From the NCBI RefSeq assembly GCF_002726155.1, contig NZ_PBSH01000036.1, positions 1 to 64,000 on the forward strand: a stretch of 64,000 bases of DNA. The letters run 5' to 3'. The stretch is from Alcanivorax sp. GTDB lineage: Bacteria; Pseudomonadota; Gammaproteobacteria; Pseudomonadales; Alcanivoracaceae. A program made the translations under genes and the position numbers. Every line of letters begins with the position of its first letter. Position 1 is the stretch's first letter. The notes beneath the pieces were generated by a model that saw only the letters and a program-made list of their open reading frames with translations, was not told the origin of the DNA and searched no databases. Shown one piece after another: positions 1-9,159 of the stretch.

Positions 1-712
1 CCAGGGTGTACCACAACGGCGTTTCCACCTGATTGAATAGCCCCACCCCTGCACGCCGTGTCCAGGCCTCCTTGGGCTCCGGGAGCGAGCCCACCGGCAA
101 CGTCTGAAGCAACCACAGCTGCTCGCCATCAAATACCCATTCTCCGGCCTGGGGCCGGTCAAAATTCTGTTTGAGTTTGCTGTGCAGCTGGCGCAGAAGG
201 GCTTCATCAACCTGCTGGCTCAGGGGCACCGCGGCCTGAGACGCATGCACCAGTCGGCCGCTATCATCAAAAATCAGCCGCTGACGCTCATTGCTGCCAT
301 CCACCACGCCCTCTACCACCATGTGTGGCAGGTCCTGGCGTAACGGATGGCGAGTGAACAGAACACCCGCTGCCTGTTGCCGCGGCAGTGCCTGAATCAC
401 CACATGATCCGGGCCGGGCTCACGATCAAAAATGCTTTGCAGTGCCGCAGCCAGGGATTCGTCAGAATCCAGATTCAACAGACTTTCCCGGCGTGAATCC
501 GGGTTCATAGGCCCCTGCTGGAGGACCCAATAGCGGTTATCGGTAAACATGCGCGGCAAGGCGCGCAACTGTTGCGTCAACGATGCGGCAGAGCTGTCTG
601 CCACCACGCTGCGGTCAATGCGCCAGCTGGGCGGGATTGGCAACCCCATGGCAGCCCAACGTTGCAGATTCTCGCCACCCTCAACATCGGCAGTCAGTAC
701 TTCAATGCTCAT
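1..712 (-). CDS. PEP/pyruvate-binding domain protein (PEP synthase-like), partial
   Basis: This is the N-terminal 237 codons of a gene that runs off the left edge; the ATG at 712 follows a 62-nt gap after the neighbouring membrane-protein gene. The reading frame is open throughout. Around residues 112-120 it has AAGVLFTRHP, and near residues 190-207 it has GEWVFDGEQLWLLQTLP. These match the two most conserved stretches of the ATP-grasp (PEP/pyruvate-binding) domain of PEP synthase and pyruvate phosphate dikinase, where the second is usually 'IEWA-DG-hhhhQaRP'. The real enzymes are about 790 residues and continue into a phosphohistidine and a PEP-binding domain, which cannot be seen here. The family call is good; whether it is a true PEP synthase or a rifampicin-phosphotransferase-like relative cannot be decided. 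Confidence 0.6.
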   Translation of the reverse strand, partial: MSIEVLTADVEGGENLQRWAAMGLPIPPSWRIDRSVVADSSAASLTQQLRALPRMFTDNRYWVLQQGPMNPDSRRESLLNLDSDESLAAALQSIFDREPGPDHVVIQALPRQQAAGVLFTRHPLRQDLPHMVVEGVVDGSNERQRLIFDDSGRLVHASQAAVPLSQQVDEALLRQLHSKLKQNFDRPQAGEWVFDGEQLWLLQTLPVGSLPEPKEAWTRRAGVGLFNQVETPLWYTL

Positions 713-774
713 GAGCCGTTTCTTATTGGTCGAAATGGTCTGTTATGTATGCGCACGGTATTCATCCGAAAATG

Positions 775-1524
775 TTACAGCCGCAAACCCGGCGCAAACC
801 GTCGCACACCCCACAGGCCCAGCCAGTAAATGGCTGGCGTGAGCAGAAATGCCCCCAGAACGATTACCGCCGCGATTCCGCCAAACAACACCGGTGCTTT
901 CATTAGCGTACTCATCAGCGAGTCCTGCCAATAGAAAAACCATTGGTGGTCAGCGGGGAAAATCCATAGATGAAACTGATAGAAAACCTGGGTCGGGCCG
1001 GCAATCAGCAACCACGCTAACACAGCCCCCACAGTGAAAACAGTAATGCCAACCCGCCACCGCATGGGTGGTGGTTTGAGCCAGACGCAAAGCAAGGCGA
1101 GCGGCAGCCAAAGTATCAACAGCACCCAGAAAAGCACATGCCCCGCATCGATGAAATCGGCCACATCCTGAAGGTGCAGAACCTCCGCGTTGCGCAGTAA
1201 CGGGCGGGCGTTTTTCCCCGGCGGCTGGTATTCAATATCCGCCAATCCTGTGCCGCTGTTATGCACCGCATCACGGATTTGCTCAAACGCCTGCCAATGC
1301 TGCTCGGGGGGCAATTGTTCAAATCCGGATTTAAAGCGATTCTGAGATCCGTAAGTTTGTATATGTTGGGCAATATCCAGCTGTTGATACCAGAAGCGGT
1401 AGCCATAGTTCGATTGGCTGTACAACGCCCAACTCAATGTCACTGCCAACGACACCACAATGACAGCATAAAAGAACCACACTAAAGTGGCAGCGACCTG
1501 GCTTGGTTGAGCCGTATTTTTCAT
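775..1524 (-). CDS. DUF1461-like integral membrane protein
   Basis: A 249-residue protein with four hydrophobic segments (roughly residues 12-34, 130-152, 155-175 and 208-235) and a soluble loop of about 95 residues between the first two. The loop and the fourth helix carry FHLWIFPADHQWFFY followed by LMKAP, which resembles the 'FH-hhFP-nnWhF ... hhP' core of the DUF1461/TIGR01906 integral membrane family. No catalytic motif is visible and the function of that family is unknown. It lies 62 nt upstream of the PEP-synthase-like gene on the same strand, so the two may be cotranscribed. It is divergent from the lipoprotein hydrolase at 1572. The family assignment is by pattern memory only. Confidence 0.6.
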   Translation of the reverse strand: MKNTAQPSQVAATLVWFFYAVIVVSLAVTLSWALYSQSNYGYRFWYQQLDIAQHIQTYGSQNRFKSGFEQLPPEQHWQAFEQIRDAVHNSGTGLADIEYQPPGKNARPLLRNAEVLHLQDVADFIDAGHVLFWVLLILWLPLALLCVWLKPPPMRWRVGITVFTVGAVLAWLLIAGPTQVFYQFHLWIFPADHQWFFYWQDSLMSTLMKAPVLFGGIAAVIVLGAFLLTPAIYWLGLWGVRRFAPGLRL

Positions 1525-1571
1525 AACACCCTCACAGTAATAACAGAATAATAAACAGAGGACGTAGCCAC

Positions 1572-3257
1572 ATGCGACCGCTCTTCATGTCCATCGCCCT
1601 GTTGGCGAGCTTTTTTGTGTTATCGGGTTGTACCACCACCCTGCCGCAAACCAATGCTTCCCGCACGAGCCAGGCGCAGAAACAGGATTATTACCAGGTG
1701 CGCATCCCGACCCGGGATGGCAAAAAACTGGCCGCCACTGTCTACCAGCCTGAACTCCAGGCCGGAGAAAATGCCCCACTGATTATTGCCACTCACGGCT
1801 TTGGTGGCTTCCGTGCCAAGCGTCCCATGTCGATTTACGGCAAGTCCATCCTTACCGGTGAAGCGGCCATCGCCGCATGGAAGGCCGGTTACTGGGTGGT
1901 CTTCTACGATCAGCGAGGCTGGGGGCAATCCGATGGCCACGTACACATGATGGATCCGGACTATGAGGTCGCGGATCTGAGCAACGTGATCGACTGGTCA
2001 CTGGGCCACCTTCCTGGCGTCAAACGCATGCCCGAAGGCCAGCCGGCCATCGGCATGATTGGTGAATCCTACGGTGCCGGCTTGCAGACACTGGCCGCAT
2101 TCACCGAGCCTCGCCTGCAGGCTCTGGTACCCCTTACCGGTTGGCACGATATGAACAGCATCGCGCCAAATGGCGAATTTCGCAGCGCCTGGGGAGCGGT
2201 GTTGCTGGGCGTAGGTGGCATTAACAGCGGCTTTGATGTGGGCGTGATGTTCTCGGACCCGTGGCGCAGTGCCTTCGATGGCACCGTCAATCAGGACCTC
2301 AAAGACCTGATGTACCAACGCAGCCCTGCCGCTTTTTGTGATCAGGGCAAAACGCCCCACGCCGATGCCCTGTTCATTCAGGGATTCACTGACACCATGT
2401 TTCCGTTCCAGCAGGCCGAACGTAATTACGATTGCTGGCAGGAACAGGGGCGAGATGCACGTCTTATCGGCATGCAGGCAGGCCACGTGATGCCCTGGCC
2501 CATGCAGCAATGGCGCGGTTGGCTGCCCTTCTACCAAACCGACGACATGGTGCACTGTGGGGATTACAGCGAAACCACGGTGGATACCATTATCAACTGG
2601 TGGGACGAGAAACTGCAGGGTGGCGAACGCCAGGTGCCGCAGTACTGCATCAATGTCACCGAAGACAGAGGCGTCGCCCTGGAAGAAGGGCTACCGATTA
2701 ACAACACGCAATATGTATTGCCCCGCACCAAAGTCACCGTGCCGCTGGCCGGTGCGTTCGAGTGGTTGATGGTGGGCGTGGATACCGGCACAGACTTGTT
2801 CCGTGCCATGTGGCCGGGGGCCGATCTGCGTGACATGAAACCCAACGGTGGCTTTGGGCGGCCAAAATTCGTGCCCATGTATATTGCCCGCGGGGATGAC
2901 GAAGTCCTGCTCGGCAAGCCGCGTATTGATCTGAACCTAGGTGGCACTTCCGGTGGGGACAGCATGCCCGTTTTTGTGGGACTCGGCATTCAGCACGCCA
3001 ACCGCCGTCGGGTCCATGTGGCCAGCGAACAGCTCACGCCTCTGCCGGAGAAAGGCATTTATGAGTTGGAGTTACCAGCGGTTAGCCAGCCACTGAAAGC
3101 CGGGGATCGCGTCGGACTGGTGATCTACGGGTTTACCACGCAATTCCCGCTTAACTCTGCGTTTCTCGCGCGTAACGCCAGCGTAAAAGGGGATGTCTGG
3201 CTGCCGCTCACTCGTGAAGAGGTTCTCTCGCTAAAGCCGGATCGATCATTCCGATAA
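1572..3257 (+). CDS. CocE/NonD-type alpha/beta-hydrolase lipoprotein
   Basis: A 561-residue protein beginning with a lipoprotein signal peptide: the hydrophobic stretch at residues 5-17 ends in the lipobox LSGC with Cys20. The mature part has an alpha/beta-hydrolase fold: an oxyanion-type THGFGGF at 74-80, YDQRGWGQSDG at 112-122 and the nucleophile elbow GESYGAG with Ser166. A likely acid lies in QGFTDTMFP and a likely His in AGHVMPW. The long C-terminal region from about residue 370 would fit the jelly-roll domain of X-Pro dipeptidyl-peptidase/CocE relatives. A hydrolase anchored in the outer membrane or periplasm, acting on an ester or amide, is a fair inference; the substrate is unknown. 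A GAGG at 1559-1562 is a plausible ribosome binding site. The 3' end overlaps the convergent gene at 3246 by 12 nt. Confidence 0.7.
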   Translation: MRPLFMSIALLASFFVLSGCTTTLPQTNASRTSQAQKQDYYQVRIPTRDGKKLAATVYQPELQAGENAPLIIATHGFGGFRAKRPMSIYGKSILTGEAAIAAWKAGYWVVFYDQRGWGQSDGHVHMMDPDYEVADLSNVIDWSLGHLPGVKRMPEGQPAIGMIGESYGAGLQTLAAFTEPRLQALVPLTGWHDMNSIAPNGEFRSAWGAVLLGVGGINSGFDVGVMFSDPWRSAFDGTVNQDLKDLMYQRSPAAFCDQGKTPHADALFIQGFTDTMFPFQQAERNYDCWQEQGRDARLIGMQAGHVMPWPMQQWRGWLPFYQTDDMVHCGDYSETTVDTIINWWDEKLQGGERQVPQYCINVTEDRGVALEEGLPINNTQYVLPRTKVTVPLAGAFEWLMVGVDTGTDLFRAMWPGADLRDMKPNGGFGRPKFVPMYIARGDDEVLLGKPRIDLNLGGTSGGDSMPVFVGLGIQHANRRRVHVASEQLTPLPEKGIYELELPAVSQPLKAGDRVGLVIYGFTTQFPLNSAFLARNASVKGDVWLPLTREEVLSLKPDRSFR

Positions 3258-4529
3258 CGGCTCACTGACTGCGTAAGGCACGGCGGCACTTCGCTGCTGT
3301 GCAAACGCCCCCGCCTCCATGCCATGCAGTCCTTCGTCGAAATACAGGCTGACGGTAAACCGCAATTCCTGTGGCTCCGGCCAGCCTTGCAGTGAATACC
3401 CCAGGTTAGGCAGCTGGCCGGTGAACTGTTCAGGCTCTACCTGCAGGGCCCGGTCATCTTCATAGATCAATTTTACCGGTGTCTCCAGTAGTTCATCCGG
3501 CACAGTCATGGCGGTCAACAGGGAGAATTGCTTGCGGCTGTCAAACAGAATCCAGTTTTCATGCATGCTCAGCGATTGATTGGCAAAGCGCTCGTCAGCA
3601 TCGTCTATTTGGCCATCCACGGTCACCGGCTTGTCCGCAAAACGCGCGGTATAAACCCGTGCGCCGATCTGCGCATTGCCATCCACGGTCACCGCCACTT
3701 CCGGATCCTTGAGGGTGGCGCGGTACAGATCCGGGATGCGGGCAAAGGTGTGCGCCTCGTAATGGGCTGCATAGCGCATCGCTTGTACCTGGATTGTCAT
3801 CACCGGGATACCAGCCAGCACCACCTTGGTACGCAAATGCATGACCGAACGGATAGGCCCCAACAAATGCCCCACTTGCTTAGGACGCAGGTTATGGTTG
3901 TCCAGTGACATGCGGGTAAAACGCGAAAGCACCCCTGCGCTCATGCGCATTTTCAGGGTGTCGATGATCGAGCCATCCCCCTGATAGCCCTGATACCCGA
4001 GATACAACCAGTTCAATTCGTTTTCCGGCTCCACGTTCAACTCATACAGCGCCGTGCGTGTCATGCCGTTATCGATATCGTGAGCAACGTAATAATTCTG
4101 GCTACGCTGGCGGTTGCCTTCCACCAGATAGAAATGGCAATTTCTTGCCACCGCGATATCGGCAACGATGGCTCCCTGGGCTGGGCGGAGCGTGGCAGGC
4201 GCCTGCGGGCCTGCATCGGTGAGCATCATCAACAACTGGTCCGCCTTATCCAGCTGCCCAGCATCGCCGGCCATGGCGAATTCACTCCCTTCAAACCACA
4301 CCATGCCATGCTCATCCAGCTCATCGAACTGGTAAGCCACAGGCACAAAGCGCCCCTGTTCAACCCGCATGACGGAGAGTGTATCCAGCGCCTTGCCTTC
4401 AACAACGGGAAAATCCTGCCCGGAGAGTTTAACCACGCGGCCGCGATCCAGAGGATCAAATCGGCATTGCCCATGAACGGTCAGTGCCGGAATAAAAAGG
4501 CCAAGCGCCAAAAGCAGGCGTAGGGTCAT
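3246..4529 (-). CDS. exported protein of unknown function at the end of the gsp operon
   Basis: A 427-residue protein when started at the ATG at 4529. The frame stays open upstream to 4619, but that would overlap gspM, and the 4529 start gives a clean signal peptide (MTLRLLLALGLFIPALTVHGQ, then a Cys). After cleavage the protein is soluble and mostly beta-like, rich in Tyr, Phe and Trp, without a motif I recognise. It is not like GspN, which is about 250 residues with a membrane anchor. It follows gspM by 43 nt on the same strand and so probably belongs to the secretion operon, either as an accessory factor or as a secreted substrate. Confidence is high that it is a real gene, low on role. 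Confidence 0.6.
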   Translation of the reverse strand: MTLRLLLALGLFIPALTVHGQCRFDPLDRGRVVKLSGQDFPVVEGKALDTLSVMRVEQGRFVPVAYQFDELDEHGMVWFEGSEFAMAGDAGQLDKADQLLMMLTDAGPQAPATLRPAQGAIVADIAVARNCHFYLVEGNRQRSQNYYVAHDIDNGMTRTALYELNVEPENELNWLYLGYQGYQGDGSIIDTLKMRMSAGVLSRFTRMSLDNHNLRPKQVGHLLGPIRSVMHLRTKVVLAGIPVMTIQVQAMRYAAHYEAHTFARIPDLYRATLKDPEVAVTVDGNAQIGARVYTARFADKPVTVDGQIDDADERFANQSLSMHENWILFDSRKQFSLLTAMTVPDELLETPVKLIYEDDRALQVEPEQFTGQLPNLGYSLQGWPEPQELRFTVSLYFDEGLHGMEAGAFAQQRSAAVPYAVSEPLSE

Positions 4530-4572
4530 AGTAATGGCTGCTACCTGATTGTTTATTCTTGTGTGGCGGCGG

Positions 4573-5091
4573 CTATTTTTGCAGCGTCGCCCGCACCGTG
4601 GCAGTACCCGGTTTCTCACCCGGCGTCATTTCCAGATTGGTCAATTGCACGCCCTCTTGCTGGAGAGATTGCAGCCAGAGCACCGTTTGCGAGGCCACCT
4701 GATTTTCCAGCTGGATTCGCACCGCGCGATTGCCATCGGGGGAAAACCCTTTCAAGGTCAGGCCAAACTGGTCCGCGCTGCGGCTCACATTACCGGTCCA
4801 GTTACCCGTTGGCCGTGCGGCGGCGGTATCGCCACGCCGGGCGGCAATAACGGCGCTGCGGTTATCCTGGATCCACTGCAGCGTTTGTTGGTTGGAGACA
4901 AAGCGTTTCTTCGCCTGATCCCGCGCGGCCACCGAAGGCGCCCAAATCAACCAGTACAGCACGACCAGAAACGCCACCGCCGCCAATACCTGAAGAACAC
5001 GTTGCTCACGGGGCTCGCGGCTTTGGTACCAGTTAACCGCCTGATCGCGCCGGTGTGCTGCCAGCTTTTTCAATTCTGCCGTATTACTCAT
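4573..5091 (-). CDS. gspM: type II secretion system protein M
   Basis: A 172-residue inner-membrane protein with a short cytoplasmic N-terminus, one membrane helix at about residues 34-51 (VLQVLAAVAFLVVLYWLIW) and a periplasmic domain with a ferredoxin-like profile. This is the GspM layout and the usual size for the family. GspM pairs with GspL in the inner-membrane platform that connects the ATPase to the pseudopilus. Its ATG at 5091 overlaps the gspL stop by 4 nt, which indicates translational coupling. Sequence conservation in this family is weak, so gene order supports much of the call. Confidence 0.88.
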   Translation of the reverse strand: MSNTAELKKLAAHRRDQAVNWYQSREPREQRVLQVLAAVAFLVVLYWLIWAPSVAARDQAKKRFVSNQQTLQWIQDNRSAVIAARRGDTAAARPTGNWTGNVSRSADQFGLTLKGFSPDGNRAVRIQLENQVASQTVLWLQSLQQEGVQLTNLEMTPGEKPGTATVRATLQK

Positions 5092-6227
5092 CCTGGCTGC
5101 TCCACCTTGATACGGGCGCTGACACCCTGAGCCCCATTGCGATAGTTGGCGATCGAGGCTTTTGCTCCTTGCTGTTTCAACGCATTTTGAAGCTGTTCCA
5201 GCTGGGCGTAGTCCTTGGCCCCCACGTCCAGCAGCAACGCATTGTCACGCTGGTCATACTGCAGTCGTTTGGGTTCAACCTTGATTTCTTTCAACACTTT
5301 CGCCACCGGCCCCAGAAGCGGGAAGAAATGAGCCTGCCCGCCCTCGCTGCCGCCACCAAGGCGGGCAAGACGCCCCTGGAACTGACGGCTCAGAGCCGTG
5401 GTGGCCTTATCACCAGGGAATAGCTGTTCGTAAAGGTTTTTAGCATCGGCAAAGGCTGCTTCCGACGCCAGGTCATAGCGCCATTGCTGCACCCAGATTG
5501 CCACCAGCGCCAGCACAAACACGGACGCAGCCAGAATACTGACCGGCTTCCAGGGCGCAAATGCCGTGTTCTTTCCTTTCTTTTGTTTCGGTGCATACGG
5601 GCCAGCAAGCAACTCTTGCCCAGCACCGCCGCGCAGCGCATCCAGAAACGCCGCCGTGCCGGACAGAACGGTCGCGCCGGCAAGGCTGTCACCAAATAAC
5701 GCCTGCATGCCGTCACGCTGGTCCGCATCCACCACCAGGCAGCGGTCACGATCGGCCATCAATAGCGCCTGACCGCCATCCAGTTCGGCAATCAGTGGCG
5801 CCTGGCCCTGAAGCCGCTCGGCATCCACCTGAAGCGAGCCGAGCACAGCCCCCTGTTCCGCCGCCCATTGCTTAAGCTGCACAATCAATTCACGGGCGAT
5901 GGCGGTCACTTCATAGTCATCCCCTGCGCCTTTGCGGGAGACGAACCAGAGCGACTCGGGGCTGTCCAGCATCTGCTCTTCCAGCAGATAAGGCAGAACA
6001 CGCTGCAAATGGCGAGCCTGCTTGCGGGTCAGGGAGACATGGGTCAACCGGGCAAAGGCCACGCTGATAATGACATGGAGGGTCTGCCCGGCACACTGTT
6101 CCAGCGCATCGCCCAGGCTAACGGCTTGCACATCCTCAGTTGCACTGCGCTGCAACAGCACCGGGATCTCAAGATCCGGGTCTGTTCCCCCTGCACCGCT
6201 TAAATAAATCAGTGGAGCATCTGCCAC
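5088..6227 (-). CDS. gspL: type II secretion system protein L
   Basis: A 379-residue GspL: a cytoplasmic actin-like domain (residues 1 to about 225) that binds GspE, a single membrane helix (about 230-250, PVSILAASVFVLALVAIWVQ) and a periplasmic ferredoxin-like domain that pairs with GspM. The start is GTG at 6227, with AAAGGA about 10 nt upstream; no in-frame ATG lies nearby. Unlike the rest of the operon it is separated from its upstream gene gspK, by 117 nt, so an internal promoter or a processing site between the two is possible. Confidence 0.9.
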   Translation of the reverse strand: MADAPLIYLSGAGGTDPDLEIPVLLQRSATEDVQAVSLGDALEQCAGQTLHVIISVAFARLTHVSLTRKQARHLQRVLPYLLEEQMLDSPESLWFVSRKGAGDDYEVTAIARELIVQLKQWAAEQGAVLGSLQVDAERLQGQAPLIAELDGGQALLMADRDRCLVVDADQRDGMQALFGDSLAGATVLSGTAAFLDALRGGAGQELLAGPYAPKQKKGKNTAFAPWKPVSILAASVFVLALVAIWVQQWRYDLASEAAFADAKNLYEQLFPGDKATTALSRQFQGRLARLGGGSEGGQAHFFPLLGPVAKVLKEIKVEPKRLQYDQRDNALLLDVGAKDYAQLEQLQNALKQQGAKASIANYRNGAQGVSARIKVEQPG

Positions 6228-6344
6228 GCTGCTGTGTCCTTTCGTTGTTTTCTGCGTTGTTATCTCTGCATGTGCGCCAGCCAGTGTACCAAGGCGAGCA
6301 TCATTCCACAGTGTCGTTACCGCCCATGGCGCCTGCTGAGCATC

Positions 6345-7406
6345 TTACTGGGTATTGTAGAAGGGATTGCAGGCCGGTTCGAGCGGGGTCAGCAGCGGGC
6401 TTACCTGCCGGCTGAAGACATCGGTAGACGCATCATTACCGGTACGCCGGCGCAAACGACTCACCAATCGGCTTAATTGGCCGTCTACTTCCACGTCCAC
6501 CATCACCTGGAAATATTCACTGCTTACCCCCAGAAGGTCGCTAACTGCCTGCTTTTCATCGGCACCCAGAGTGCTCAAAGGGGCGAGCTGCATCAGGTCA
6601 CTCACGTTTGTAATCGGTTCTTCTTCTCGGGCTTTGACAATCGCCTCTGCCACGCCGGTACCTGCTACCCCGCCCAGTACCGCATCCAGCACCTGGGGCG
6701 GCGCCGTATTCACATTCAATGTAGTACCCAGCGGTAGAGCGGTAAACAGCCCCCAGACCATGCTGTCCTCGGGCTGATTGGCCACCTGGAAGCTGAGCAA
6801 GGCACGCATTTCCGATTCATGGGCGGCCGGCATGTTGGGTGTCCGGCGGTTACGGTAATCCGCGTCTTCGGCCCCCTCGACGCCGTCCACGATATTATTG
6901 GAATCCAGCCAGTCCGCCATTTCGTTGGCCAGCCGTGAGGCATCTGTTTCCTGGGGAAAGGTCAGTTCGATCAATCGGGTAAGCCGGTCAATGGCCTCCG
7001 GATCGCGAACAAAGGTATCGCCTTGAGCGGTAATCAACCAATTCAGGTTAAATCGGCCCTGCAGATCCTGAACGCTGGCGCTGAGCATGGCATCTTCATA
7101 GGGAGTGGGCGGTAATTGCACTGCCCACTGCTCTTCCACGCAGTCATCAACCAGCGCGTTATTGTTCTGGTCATCCTGCAGGTCATCCACCAATCCCTGC
7201 TGCGCAACCACTTCTGCCGCCATGGCATATTGGTAACGCTTGTCCCATTGCAGCAGGTTGTCCGCACGGGTGAGAAAGCGGTCCTGGCGAAACAGCACCT
7301 CCACGGTAATGGTGGTCAACAGGGCCAGCAGCAGCAACACAATCACCAGCGCCATGCCTCGCTGGCTGGGCTTACCAGGATGATGCTTTAATGAAATCAG
7401 CTCCAT
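6345..7406 (-). CDS. gspK: type II secretion system minor pseudopilin K
   Basis: A 353-residue minor pseudopilin. The class III prepilin peptide is at residues 14-37: basic leader, cleavage after RG, then MALVIVLLLLALLTTITVE. The large globular domain contains NWLITAQGD near residue 120 and a helix-hairpin-like section at 245-285 typical of GspK. GspK sits at the tip of the pseudopilus with GspI and GspJ. The gene overlaps the 3' end of gspJ by 10 nt. Its stop is followed by the only sizeable gap in the operon. Confidence 0.92.
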   Translation of the reverse strand: MELISLKHHPGKPSQRGMALVIVLLLLALLTTITVEVLFRQDRFLTRADNLLQWDKRYQYAMAAEVVAQQGLVDDLQDDQNNNALVDDCVEEQWAVQLPPTPYEDAMLSASVQDLQGRFNLNWLITAQGDTFVRDPEAIDRLTRLIELTFPQETDASRLANEMADWLDSNNIVDGVEGAEDADYRNRRTPNMPAAHESEMRALLSFQVANQPEDSMVWGLFTALPLGTTLNVNTAPPQVLDAVLGGVAGTGVAEAIVKAREEEPITNVSDLMQLAPLSTLGADEKQAVSDLLGVSSEYFQVMVDVEVDGQLSRLVSRLRRRTGNDASTDVFSRQVSPLLTPLEPACNPFYNTQ

Positions 7407-8056
7407 GGGTTCACCACGGTCCGGTAGAAGCGGTGCACGATGTCACCGTTTTCCAGTTCAATCTCCAGCTCAATACTCTTTGGCAGGCGCTGCTGCCACA
7501 CGGGAACGGCGGCCATGGCCACATCCGGCCATAACTCCAGCCACTGCCATTCCCCCTGGGGCGTCAAATCCAGATAACGGACGGTAAAACGCTCCACGTG
7601 ATCGATCAGCACATCTTGCTGATATTCCGTGGCCACGTTGGTGTCGAGCACCGGCCAGTAACGACGGAATAAAGTGCCATCTTCCAGGGTATAGACCACC
7701 CGCTGCATTTCACTGCGTTTACGCAGCCCAAAGGGGTTGGACCAGCCAAGGCGGGTGAATTCCACATAATTATCACGGCCCAGAATGGCCGGCTGCGGGT
7801 CGCCGTAGGGATCACGAACCGGGCGATTGATCAGTTGCTCGAAATCCAGGGTGAGGAAGGTGACAGCGCGCTGGGTGCGCTCCATTTCATCGGCACTGTC
7901 TTTTAGCTGTTCACGCCCCTGCAAGGCGCTACCGAGAAAACTGGCCACCCACACATAGATAAACGCAAAGATAGCGATGGTGATAACCATCTCCAGCAGG
8001 GTAAAGCCCCGCTGTGCCAGGCGCCTGGAAGAAAACGAATGGAGAGCTTCCATCAT
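7397..8056 (-). CDS. gspJ: type II secretion system minor pseudopilin J
   Basis: A 219-residue minor pseudopilin with the prepilin cleavage motif QRG|FTLLEMVITIAIFAF at residues 15-31, including the Glu at mature position 5. The globular part contains DFEQLINRPVRD, the conserved signature after the helix in GspJ. It forms the tip complex with GspI and GspK. Its ATG overlaps the gspI stop by 4 nt, so it is translationally coupled on both sides. Confidence 0.92.
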   Translation of the reverse strand: MMEALHSFSSRRLAQRGFTLLEMVITIAIFAFIYVWVASFLGSALQGREQLKDSADEMERTQRAVTFLTLDFEQLINRPVRDPYGDPQPAILGRDNYVEFTRLGWSNPFGLRKRSEMQRVVYTLEDGTLFRRYWPVLDTNVATEYQQDVLIDHVERFTVRYLDLTPQGEWQWLELWPDVAMAAVPVWQQRLPKSIELEIELENGDIVHRFYRTVVNPWS

Positions 8057-8433
8057 CCGGACGCCGGTTTGCCGATCAGGCTCGCCAGGTGATACGCCAT
8101 TTGTCCCTCGTCATCGTCCTGCATCATGCCCACCTCGATATCCACACGCCGGGTATCCGGGTAAGGGCCCTCGCTGACACGGGTATTGATCCACCATTCA
8201 CGTCCGTTGCGGGTCACCGTGGAATCCGATTCGCCAGTGGAGGGCCACTGTTGATACACCTGCATTTCTACCAGCTTGTCGGAGGCCACAAGAAAGCCCA
8301 GATGGGTTTCATTGATATTGGTATAGGCGCGCGCGGTGGAGCCCATGGTCTGACCAAGCACCACCATAACCAGGGCCAGAATCGAAACAGCAATCAGCAC
8401 TTCCACCAGAGTAAAACCCTGCTGCCGCTTCAT
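8053..8433 (-). CDS. gspI: type II secretion system minor pseudopilin I
   Basis: A 126-residue minor pseudopilin when started at the ATG at 8433, which overlaps the gspH stop in an ATGA arrangement. A longer frame opens at 8475 but would place 14 extra residues before the usual short leader. The peptide MKRQQG|FTLVEVLIAVSILALVMVV has the cleavage Gly, Phe1 and Glu5. The length and ASDKLVEMQVYQQWP agree with GspI, which nucleates the pseudopilus tip. Confidence 0.92.
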   Translation of the reverse strand: MKRQQGFTLVEVLIAVSILALVMVVLGQTMGSTARAYTNINETHLGFLVASDKLVEMQVYQQWPSTGESDSTVTRNGREWWINTRVSEGPYPDTRRVDIEVGMMQDDDEGQMAYHLASLIGKPASG

Positions 8434-9158
8434 TCCTGCACGTCCTCTATCATTCTTGAACGCCGCTCCAGCCAATCCTGCTTGGCCTGCTGGTCGTCAT
8501 TGTCCTGCTCGCGGTCCGGATCGGCAATCTGCCCGAGAGCCGAAATTTGCCAGCGCTGCACCTGCTCCAGATCGTTCATGCTCTGCATGGCGAGGGTCAC
8601 AGGAGACACTTCACCGCTGGGGAAAAAGAAAATCTGTGGAAACGCCTTTTCGTCCTCTCCCTCTTCCCCTCCCTCGGACACGCTGGTGCCGTCCTGCTGG
8701 CGCGCCTCTTGCTCGTCACCCTCGCCCACTGTGCCTTCACCCAAATCCAGCGAAGTATCTTTCTTGACCAAGGTCTCGGCAACCTGACTGAGACTCGCCT
8801 GTTCTTCATCAGCGAGTTCGTCCAGCTGCCACACCAACTCCAGGGATGGCGGGATCTGGCGAGGCTTGAGAGCGGTATCCTCGATAGGCAGAAAATCGGC
8901 AGCGGCGATGTCGTAGGCCAGGGGCTCCCAGCCATCATGACGCAGACGCAGCGCCAGCAGTTGCCCCGAGAACAGGCTGCGCTCGTTGAGCAGGGCCAAG
9001 GTATCCTTCAGACGGGCGGATTCTTGTTCCAGCTGCCGGTCGTCAGAAGTCCAGTTCCCCTGGCTAATCACCACGGCGCTGAGCAGTGCAATCAGCCCCA
9101 CCACCACCATGATTTCCAGCAGGGTGAAGCCGGACTGCAGCGTGCGGGGCAAGCGCAT
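8430..9158 (-). CDS. gspH: type II secretion system pseudopilin H with an acidic insertion
   Basis: A 242-residue GspH started at the ATG at 9158, one base after the gspG stop; the open frame reaches 9398 but the upstream part is antisense noise over gspG. The leader LQSG|FTLLEIMVVVGLIALLSAVV (residues 7-30) is a normal prepilin signal and FFFPSGEVSPVTL (177-189) is the conserved C-terminal GspH strand. Residues 114-172 between them form a highly acidic, low-complexity stretch rich in Glu, Asp, Gln and Gly, and residues 213-242 are another acidic/Gln-rich tail. Typical GspH proteins are about 150-190 residues, so roughly 60 residues are extra. The frame is intact. Confidence 0.88.
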   Translation of the reverse strand: MRLPRTLQSGFTLLEIMVVVGLIALLSAVVISQGNWTSDDRQLEQESARLKDTLALLNERSLFSGQLLALRLRHDGWEPLAYDIAAADFLPIEDTALKPRQIPPSLELVWQLDELADEEQASLSQVAETLVKKDTSLDLGEGTVGEGDEQEARQQDGTSVSEGGEEGEDEKAFPQIFFFPSGEVSPVTLAMQSMNDLEQVQRWQISALGQIADPDREQDNDDQQAKQDWLERRSRMIEDVQE

Positions 9159-9159
9159 C

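Noticed and set aside
8434..8475. A longer start for gspI at 8475
   Set aside because: It adds 14 residues before a normal short prepilin leader; the ATG overlapping the gspH stop fits the operon.
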